From Tethya wilhelma (lineage: Eukaryota > Porifera > Demospongiae > Tethyida > Tethyidae), in assembly GCA_964030475.1 (NCBI GenBank), contig CAXIPT010000001.1, positions 1,449,278 through 1,513,277 on the forward strand: a stretch of 64,000 nt of DNA, in the 5' to 3' direction. Within the stretch, counting starts at the first letter, position 1. Each line of letters starts with the position of its first letter. The notes under the pieces are model-generated. The model was not told the origin of the DNA and did not search any database. It saw only the letters and a program-made list of their open reading frames with translations. Of this stretch, positions 55,619 through 64,000 are shown piece after piece. The position numbers were made by a program, and so were the translations under genes.

Positions 55619-58600
55619 ATGGGCTGCCATTTTGTAACTGTTTGGCTCACTCTCTACTTGGGTGTGTTGTTTCCAAGTTCAGTAAAAGCTCAAGCTCAAC
55701 AGTGTCCACCTTCAGCTGTTGTGGTCTCTGAAGCATGTAGTGAAGACAATACAACCTGTATGTTGACTTTACAAGATGCAGTTGACTATGTGAGTGACAT
55801 GTCATGGGTGAACTCAAGTGGAGTGGACTGTGAGAGTGCAGTGATAGAGATCCCAGATGGTCAACACACCATTACTGACCCAACACACTTTGGAAACAGG
55901 AGTGTTCACTTCATTGGAAGTGGAGATGATGTCACTGTGGTGTGTGACTACACTGCCAATGAAACCCTGTCTGCTGACCTTGCAAGACTACACACATGGT
56001 ACTTTGAACGTTCAGACAGTGTTACTCTCAGAAACGTTCACTTCAAAAGTTGTGGGTTTCCTATTCGTCTAGATACAGTCCGTCATGTTCAAGTCCATAA
56101 CTGTACATTTAGGTAAGTCCATGCACTTGGCTTCTATTTGCACAAACATCACCCATGACGACTGCCCATCATGTGTGCATCTACTAGGTACTTCACTCAG
56201 GCAGTGCTGGACATCTTTAACTCTCAGAATGTGTCAGTGCTGGACGTCTCGGTGGAGCACAACAGAGGAACGGGGCTAGTTCTCGAGTCCTTCCGAGGCA
56301 ACACAGGGGGTGTGGCAATAGGCTATAGCAGCCTCCCGTTGGACTACAGTCAGCCAACAGTGAGAGTCTCCAACTCTGTGTTTGTCAACAATAGTGCCAT
56401 GGGGTACCTCGTCCCAGAGAGGGCCCTCACTGAGCTCAGTTTCCCTGGGAGAGGGGGAGGGCTGGGCATCTTCATCAATGAAAGCAAACACAACTTGAGC
56501 ATGGAACTATCCAACTGTGTGTTTGAAGGAAATTTTGCACGGCTTTTTGGAGGAGGTGTTTTTCTTTTCATCTACAGTCCAGCTAGCTACCGGCATTTTG
56601 CTGTGATCAAGAATTGTGATGTGACTTCAAACACTGCAGAGTTGGGTGGAGGTGGAATACAACTGACCTATCCACTTGCATTCACCGGAAGTAGTGACAC
56701 ACCGAATACAATTCAGGTCAGTGATTGTACCTTCACAAGGAACAGAGGTGCATCTGGCGGTGGACTCCATCTGACCACTGGTAGGTTGTTTTGTTAAGCA
56801 ATCTGTAGATGGAAAGAAAACGATGGCTGTTATTAAAGGAAATGGTGACTTAACAGTGTCAATTGGTACTAGCTTTGATGGTGTGTTATTGTTATATCTT
56901 TCCTGGCACTTGTGCATGTTTTTATGATGCTGATCATTTTCAATGTCTTCCTAATATTTCAGGCAATGATGCCGTGGCCAGTTTGATGCAAGTGATGCGT
57001 TGTAATTTCACTGAAAACAAAGGTATAAACAGTCGACTTGACCTTGGGTCAGCCATTGCAATGACACTCCTTACAATCTTCAACCAGACGCGATCGTTAC
57101 CAAGACACGAAATCATTGACTGGTAAGACCAGGTACCATAATTGCTGCTGCTTTACTGGCCATAAGGAGGTTGATCACAAATTTAATTAGATATCATGCC
57201 CTATTAAAATCTGAAAACTCATTGCTCCCCACACAACCTAGATCAATGATCCACTGAGTCAGTTATACTTGTGCTTTTCCATGGTAATACTAGCTATGTG
57301 TAATGTGGTGGGATATTGTTTTTATAATTTTTGCAGCTATTTTGTAAGGAATTCAGGAAGGAATGGAATAGTGACTATAGGGTACGCTCCTGTGAGATTT
57401 TTAGGGGAGAACCATTTCATCGACAACACAGGCTCGTGCCTACAGGTATGTATGTGTACTCACTACATAGCCTGTAGTTTAACAGTATGCATGGATCACT
57501 ACACTAGTGTAACTTAGCTAGTTGTCTATTTATGATTGTTTCTACATGTATTGTAGGCTATTGGCAGTCTGGTTGAAATTGGTGGACATTTAAAGTTTGT
57601 CAACAATACTGTGTTTGGCAAAGGAGTAGTGTACATGCTCTCCTTCTCCCAGCTCAGAGTGCTGCAAGGACTTGAAATGGAGTTTGAAAGCAACTCTGGA
57701 CAGTAGGTTGAACCACAGTAGTTTGAACTACAGTAGTCAATTTAGACCACAGCTGCCTGTATAATACAAGTATAGTAAAAATTTCATAAAAATTAACAGT
57801 GTAGGAATGGGCAGTGCGGTAAAAAGTAAGGAAACAAGGCATGTCGCAATTTCGGCACAAAAAAAAATGAAGTAGTCATGTGCCGAAATTGCGACATGCC
57901 TTGTTTCCTTACTTTTTACCGCACTGCCCATTCCTACACTGTTAATTTTTATGAAATTTTTACTATACTTGTTCACTCACTTTTTTCAACACTAAAGTGA
58001 GGAGACTATGTCAGGGACTTAGTAAGTCCTTACAAAAAGCTTGAGTAGCAGTACTATTAGGCTAATGCGCATGCGCATTAAATGCCACGTGGATAGATAA
58101 CGACCTTTGACCTCTACCTACAAAAGATGGCTGCATCAAAGTGTATGAATTTATATACTAAGTTTTAAAGCTTTCTAGCTCTTGTTTTAACACATTTGGG
58201 CAGAAAGCGAGTGTAAAAGGCACTAGTCCAGATGAGAACAAGTTGTTCTGTGTAGTCAAAACAAGCTCAACGTCTTTTGTTTCTCTGGAAATCGCCTTCA
58301 AGTAAGTCAGTTAGTAAGTAAGTGAGAACAAAATTGCGTGGGTGTAGCTTCTAACTAGCGCTCGCTACGAGTGCTTATGAAAGCTTCTGTGAGTTTTAGG
58401 CCATGCAAGCGTTTGTTAATCTGTCTGAGAGAGCTTTCTGAGCAAGTTTGAAGGTTTAACTTTGTCTTGCTAGATTTTTATGGTGATAAACATTTTGTAT
58501 TGTGTCTATGGGACAGTCGGCCCATTCCTACTATACGTACTACCGTACGTATGATAATTCACTGAGGTAGCCTCTTACCCAGGCTCTTCCTTTAATTAGT

Positions 58601-61600
58601 ATAAGGTCAGTGGGGAGAGCCTGGATACGAGGCTACCTCATTGACATTTCCTTAATTGTTTACAGCATATTGACTGTGGCATTCCTTTAATACTTGATTA
58701 CAGGCTTGGAGCGAGCATAGTTGTTGGTGCTCCCACACTTCTTTCAGCTTTAAGCAATGTTCTCTTCAATCCACAATGCTTTCTCCTTTACGAAGATAGG
58801 ATGACTCCACCCACTCAATGGAATGATGTAATGCAGCATGACTGTGTGATTTCATGATAATTATGTTGGCATACTCTCAGTTTAAGATGTTGATCCTAGG
58901 TGACCATAACATTTCGGTACAACAGTGCATTGGTTGCTTCTGCTGTTTATGTGACATCAGCTGACACTTGCACCTGGTTCAAGAATTCTCCTCCTTTCTT
59001 CAATAGCTCCTTTGCTCCTGACTGGCCAATTTGGAAGTATATGTAAGTTGTACATACATGCATGCATCATTCATGATGTGTATCGTATAGATTTGAAATT
59101 TTGCTTGTTTGCCGTATAGCAAGAAAGTTTCGCAGTGTCTAAATTTTGTCAATGTCTCTAGTCAGACATTTTTGCCCATATAATTTATATAGAATTTTAT
59201 GGATAAAAACTTTCATGGATGGATTGTGATCCGCAAAAACCATGAAAGTTAAACCCCACAAAACTTTCCTACTATACAGTAATTTTCACCTCTCGTGTTA
59301 GAAGTGATAATTTTTAATGGCAAAAATTTTCCTTATAATAATTATTGTATGGTATTTTGAATAGTATGATAAGTAAGTTTCATTTTCTTCAGAAACAACT
59401 CCAATGTTGGTTACGCTGACACTCTGAACCAGGTGAACAGTTTTGGAACTAAAGCCGAGAGACTATCAACAAACATTACTACTGTAAGTGTACAACCGGC
59501 TGGTCTGTATATCCAACAAACAATGATTATTAAGTTGTTTAATGTAGGTTTCGGCTTGGCCAGGTCAAAAAGTAACCATACCTCTAATAGGATTGGACCA
59601 GTTTGATCATTCCACATCTGCAAATGCACGATTCTTCAAAACAAATAGCAACATGGTTAGTGTACACGACTATAGCATTAACTGCATGCATGATGGTGCT
59701 GATTGACTCATATACATGTGTATTTGCATACATGCACAACATCCAGGACTCAAAAGCAGTAGTCTTTGATCCAGAGATCGTTGTTCTTGCTGGCAATGCT
59801 CAAAACAATGATTTACTTTTGGATACGTTTGAACTTAGTTTTGGCAGAGGAGGTGATACTGATGACCTCTCTGAAAGTACAACGGCAAGATTTGAACCAA
59901 CTGACTTGGGAGAAATCAGTATTGAAGACCCATTTAACCTAATCCCTGTTAGTTCTTAATATTTGTACAATGTCAGCCTTGTCTCCAGAGACTCTCCACT
60001 CACTATAGAAAGTTCCAGTAGGAATGAGGCTATAGTGCACATATAATGGATTAGAAATGACATTGACCATGTTTGTGATGTATCTTTCTTTAAGGTTATT
60101 GCTGATGGTTTCACTCTGAGGGCTCTACCCTGTCCTGGTGGCTACCAACTCACCCAGTCATCCTCCAGTTCAGGAACAGTGGCCTATTGCACTTGTGTGA
60201 ACTCTCCTAAGATCGTGAATTGCGAAGATGATCAAGATAGCATTATACTGAGGGTACTCAACAATACTGTGTGACTTTCACAATCTGTGTGCATGTTCAT
60301 ACATTAAAAAATGCATGTTTATTCATGTGTGTGCCTGTATGTGTGTCTGTATGTTTGTGCATGTGTGTGTTTGTGTGTATTTATGTCCTTAGAGTGGACT
60401 TTGGGCTGGCTATACTCCTCTAAGAGAACCCAACCTCTTCTTCTATCCTTGTCCTGCTGGGTACTGTCGATGTACCTTCAACAGCAGCCTGAATTCAACT
60501 TGTGTTTACAAGTACACAGAGAGTGATCGCAGCCTCCAGTGTCACTCCTCCAGAGAGGGTACAGAACTTTAATATTGCATGACCTCTAGCGTACAGTGCA
60601 AATTATATCATGTGCCAATGCAGGTATTCTGTGTGGTCAGTGTAGAGATGGTCATGGAGTGAGTGTTCTGTTGGAGAAGTGCATAGCTTGCTCTGATGCT
60701 TTTGGGTTACTGATACTAGTACTGAGTAAGTTGATAATTGTCAAACTGCAAAGTGACGTAACCAGGAAGGGGAGGAGGGGGGAGGGGCATGATTGCATGT
60801 GTGTGGTACTGTGCTGATACATGTGTACATCATGTGCAGCACTACTGTTCAACTTTTAATTGATATATTATTTTATTCCCAGTTGCAGTTGACATTGTTG
60901 TATTCACAGTTATTACTCTCTTGGATCGTCCAATACCAGAATGGATCTATCCTTTTCTGTTTTATTTACAGGTATGTTATTGCTAGCTCAAGCTTACTTG
61001 CAGTTTAAATATTACCTTTTTTCCCTCTGATTCTTCAGTTGGCTCCTCAGGTTTCTTTGTTCTATCCTGAAAGCTTTGAAGAAGTAGGAAAATATGTAAG
61101 ATGAAATTAATTGTAGTTTATTGTCAGCATTAACATTCTATAATTTGTATTTTGCAGCTCTACTTTTTGAGCAGTGGGACAAGCTTCTATTTCATCTATG
61201 ACTTTTGTCTCTTTGAAAATCTGAGTGCTCAAGTCTCCTTTGCTCTGAGATACTTGCCAGCTTGTGTAGCAGCTGTTGTGTTTATAGTAGTGATATCAAT
61301 AAGGTATATGTCACTACAACAGCATGCAAATTATTTGATTTGATTCACACTTTGATTGTGCATGTGCGATATTGATTACAGAAAGTACATATTGAAAAGA
61401 AAATCCTTGCATAACCATGGCTACTGGTGGTTTGTTCTGCTCAGTTTTTCTCTAGTGGTACACACTTCTCTCTCCATCCTAAACTGTCCCAGTATACCAA
61501 CTGAGGATGGATCAACTGCATTGGTAGGTCTTAAATTAATTTTAAGCTACACACATAGGTTTACACTTTAGCTTATACACATATATTCAGCGGTGGTTTG

Positions 61601-62734
61601 TCAATGGTGAGGTGAAGTGCTTCAAAGGTGGACATCTTGTTCTCTCACTGGCAGCTCTCTCTGTTTTGGTGTTCTGCATATTGTGTATAGTCATAGGCAT
61701 TGTCATACCAGTAGTGGTGAGTTTTCACTGTTGCTGTTTGGATTCTAGCTGTTACCTTCAAAAAGTTTTAAATTTTACTTCAGAAACCTAGACGCTTCAC
61801 AAAGAGGTTCATTTATCCTCTGACTGTCAGCTTCAGGGAAGAAGTGAGATGGTGGTCAGGGGTTGAGCTGGGAAGAAGACTTCTCTTCTTGCTATTCTTC
61901 ATTTACTTCCCAAGAAACACAGTCAGTTGTTTGCATAGAAACTCTAAGCGTCATATTAGCCTTGTTATCGTTACCAAACTTCACACAATGTTATAGGTGT
62001 ATGCCATTCTGGTGTTGGTGGTGATCATTGCTGTGTATGGTTATGTTCAACCTTACAAGAGCAAAGTAGCAAACATTCTTGAACTTGTAGTTCAAGTTAA
62101 TTTCCTCATCTTCATGCTCTTGGAGGCCACCACTTTTGTCAGGGAGTCCCTCTTTAAGTTTCCTAGCAGTACAACTAAAGATACTCCGAAAGATATCAGT
62201 TTCCTCAACTGGCTACTGCTACCATTCTACTATTTCCCTCTGTTGTTGAGTTTCATTGTGGGATTGTGCTACATGGTTTTCTTCATAAGGTATTGTAATA
62301 CCATGACTTGCGTCCATGCATGCTAGACCCATTTTACTTTGGTTACTTTGATAGACATGAATCACATAATTATAGAGTATTAGTATATGTCCACACACAT
62401 GCACATGTGGCATGTACATGCATGTGTGTTTACAATAATGTACTGAGCAACTACATGCATGTATCCTCATGCTCAATCCTGTTATGTATGCACCATTGTT
62501 ATGATACTGAAAGATGTACATGCAGTGACAATGTGCTCTGTTTTCTGACATGTATTATCCAGAAAACAGTTTTATTGTCAGCAACCATCTCATGATGAAA
62601 GTAAGAGTGAAGTTCATTATGATGTGGTAGAACACTGTCAAGCAGCTACTTCCCAATTTCTAGACATTGATTATGAACAGTCCTCAGGTGAACTAAATCT
62701 AGTACAATTAGAAGAGATTTCAACAACAACTTGA
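55619..62734 (+). CDS. Beta-helix ectodomain multipass membrane protein (receptor-like), family member 2
   Basis: Exons: 55619-56112, 56188-56780, 56963-57122, 57337-57445, 57557-57702, 58704-58827, 58900-59042, 59393-59483, 59548-59655, 59747-59947, 60095-60253, 60393-60558, 60624-60725, 60883-60971, 61039-61095, 61158-61303, 61382-61523, 61591-61716, 61784-61921, 61997-62289 and 62563-62734. They total 1,252 residues with all phases matching. I chose the ATG at 55619 because it opens directly into a signal peptide (MGCHFVTVWLTLYLGVLF). Residues about 30-700 are N-glycosylation-rich with beta-helix-like G-G-G and NN motifs. Cys-rich CPGGY/CPAGYC and LCGQC follow, then about ten hydrophobic segments. 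ELGRRLLF and VQPYKSK match member 1's GRRLPF and KPYEK. The tail is short and acidic. I recognise the architecture only as an uncharacterised metazoan type sometimes labelled Pmp-like. Confidence 0.87.
57766..57972. repeat. Perfect 94-bp inverted repeat with 19-bp spacer
   Basis: Arm 57766-57859 and arm 57879-57972 are exact reverse complements by base-by-base reading, separated by an A-rich 19-bp loop. The outer ends read ACAAGTATAGTAAAAATTTC. It is either a very young foldback MITE or a source of a long hairpin RNA. It has no coding capacity. Confidence 0.95.
58065..58135 (+). promoter_or_regulatory. Promoter-like cluster inside a receptor intron
   Basis: A perfect NRF1-type palindrome ATGCGCATGCGCAT (58065-58078), an E-box CACGTG (58086-58091) and AAGATGGCTGC (58125-58135, a YY1-like motif overlapping an ATG) occur in order. 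The NRF1-plus-E-box order matches the bidirectional promoter at 26626-26703. A 13-codon ORF follows the ATG. It could be a nested non-coding or short-exon gene start, or a transposed promoter fragment. Confidence 0.4.
58562..58640. repeat. Foldback element
   Basis: TGAGGTAGCCTC and CCAGGCTCTTCC are followed by GGAGAGCCTGG and GAGGCTACCTCA, giving an imperfect hairpin of about 27-bp arms. It is a small MITE. Confidence 0.75.
59111..59282. mobile_element. MITE family B, copy 2 (receptor intron)
   Basis: The left end CCGTATAGCAAGAAAGTTT and right end AAACTTTCCTACTATACAG are inverted repeats. The core GGATGGATTGTGATCC is the reverse complement of the element at 5330-5487. It lies within the intron 59043-59392. 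Confidence 0.75.
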
Positions 62735-63389
62735 TTCACTCATGACAGTCGTTAGATTTTTATTTCAAAATGATTATTGAGAGACTTTTTTCCACTCCCA
62801 CAATTTCTGAGAATGTGTCGTTTAATGGTTGTCTTTACCAGTCCAGTTTGTATGATTTCTGCTGAGTTTATTATTTTGTGAAAAATTCACCTGAAACATT
62901 TTTATTATCTCCAAATCATAATATTATTTTTATAAAACAACAAAATCCAAAGTCTCCAGTAAGGCCCATCTAATATTATTACAGTCAGCATACCCTATTA
63001 GTAACTGCATGTTAATTAATTACCATACAAAAATTAATTGTGCTATAATATAGATAATTATTGTTCAACAGTACAGATTAATTTGATTAGCTGTACGTTA
63101 GTGCAGTTCCAGGACAGCATCGCAGACCAGTACCAATCTATATAGTTAATTTTATGCATGCAAGCATGCATGGACTACATGTATAGTTAACACAATGTCT
63201 ATGTCAACAGATTACTTATTCGGCCAGAGAACTTACTACTTACTATTGTCTTTGTGTTGTGAGTCCTTGTGCACATAATGTTATTAGCATGGCATATGAT
63301 ATGAATTATATACTATATAAGAGACAATTAAAGCTCAAGTTGACCTTTCCATCTAATGCAGTTCCTTATAAAGACTCTAGTATCAAAAA
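62735..63389. promoter_or_regulatory. Intergenic region with TATA-like promoter for family member 3
   Basis: 655 bp, very AT-rich, between tandem receptor genes. CTATATAAG (about 63313-63321) lies about 70 bp before the ATG at 63390, a plausible TATA box with transcription starting near 63345. The upstream part should hold the 3' UTR of member 2. Otherwise nothing is recognisable. Confidence 0.45.
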
Positions 63390-64000
63390 ATGTTTCTGCT
63401 ACTTGCCAGTTTGTTAAGTGGCATCTTAGTGAGTCACAAAATTGCTGCTCAATGTTCAACTTCCACAGTAAGCATTGACCCAGGTCAGGTAAGATTAACC
63501 TGTAATGATAGACTAGTCTGTGGGTCTTTACAAGATGCTGTTGACTATGTGAGTGAGTCACCATGGGTGAATTCAACTGGAGTGGACTGTGAGAGTGCAG
63601 TGATAGAGATCCCAGATGGTCAACACACCATTACTGACCCAACACACTTTGGAAACAGGAGTGTTCACTTCATTGGAAGTGGAGATGATGTCACTGTGGT
63701 GTGTGACTACACTGCCAATGAGAACACCACTGACTCCTACCAAATGCACACATGGTACTTTGAATGTTCAGACAGTGTTACTCTCAGAAACATCCACTTT
63801 AGAAGTTGTGGATTTCCCATTCGACTATCAACTATTCATAAAGTCCAAGTACACAACTGTACCTTCAGGTAAGCCGCAATAGGTCTCTCAATAGGACTCA
63901 AAATTAATATACACTAGTTACTGTATATGTACCAGTGTACCAGCTCTGTTGTGCCCGGCAAAGAACTGGGACCAGGGTGTGTAGTTTCAGTATACTATTA
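63390..64000 (+). CDS. Beta-helix ectodomain receptor-like protein, family member 3 (5' exon only, cut by window)
   Basis: Exon 63390-63868 encodes a signal peptide (MFLLLASLLSGILVSHKIAA) and the start of the beta-helix ectodomain. It ends at a phase-2 donor exactly as exon 1 of the gene at 55619 does (TGT ACC TTC AG before GTAAGC). The encoded SLQDAVDYVSESPWVNSTG segment and what follows are close to member 2, and 144 nt are identical at DNA level. The intron continues to the window end. The multipass part is presumably beyond it. Confidence 0.85.

Larger units (their letters stand above)
57703..58703 (+). other. Large intron of beta-helix receptor member 2
   Basis: 1,001 bp with no receptor exon. 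It contains the 94-bp perfect inverted repeat (57766-57972), a promoter-like segment (58065-58135) and a foldback (58562-58640). Confidence 0.7.

Overview
The window is metazoan nuclear DNA, most probably from a sponge. Genes are split into many exons with GT-AG introns of roughly 60 to 1,800 bp. (CT)n, (CA)n and (GT)n microsatellites are abundant, and small inverted-repeat transposons are scattered through introns. The gene families also fit an early-branching animal: a Calx-beta/fibronectin-III receptor tyrosine phosphatase, a DEATH-NACHT-LRR (NLR) gene, and large beta-helix multipass receptors. The species cannot be named from the sequence. All gene models below were built by hand from splice signals, reading phase and paralogue comparison.

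Layout. (1) 1-22072 (+): 3' part of a giant receptor-type protein tyrosine phosphatase. It has about 7 Calx-beta repeats, about 23 FN3 repeats, one membrane helix and a single complete PTP domain. Nearly every ectodomain exon is flanked by phase-1 introns, and several exons are visible local duplicates. (2) 22346-24359 and 24531-26625 (-): two tandem paraoxonase/arylesterase-like genes with the same six-exon structure. (3) 26704-27009 (+): a small lysine-rich single-exon gene, head-to-head with the second paraoxonase gene across 78 bp. (4) 27283-37781 (+): a PDE3-like cyclic nucleotide phosphodiesterase. The two exons encoding the C-terminal half of its catalytic domain are tandemly duplicated. 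(5) 38368-46850 (+): an NLR gene with two DEATH domains, NACHT and LRRs. It carries an apparent 1-nt frameshift and a 482-bp TTAA-flanked (piggyBac-type) MITE in its LRR coding sequence. (6) 47628-55413 (-), 55619-62734 (+) and 63390 to the window end (+): three members of a little-known receptor family. Each has a signal peptide and a beta-helix-like ectodomain; the two complete members add a Cys-rich LCGxC segment, 9-10 hydrophobic segments and a cytoplasmic tail.

How the parts relate. The right half places a sensor-type NLR beside a head-to-head and tandem cluster of beta-helix multipass receptors. That cluster shows exon duplication, a 144-nt block identical between paralogues, and lineage-style expansion, so it is a candidate innate-recognition or allorecognition neighbourhood (inference). 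The left half holds signalling and housekeeping genes. Across the window the same process recurs: recent intragenic tandem duplication of whole exons, in the RPTP, PDE3, NLR and beta-helix receptor genes. At least five families of short inverted-repeat elements have also been inserted.
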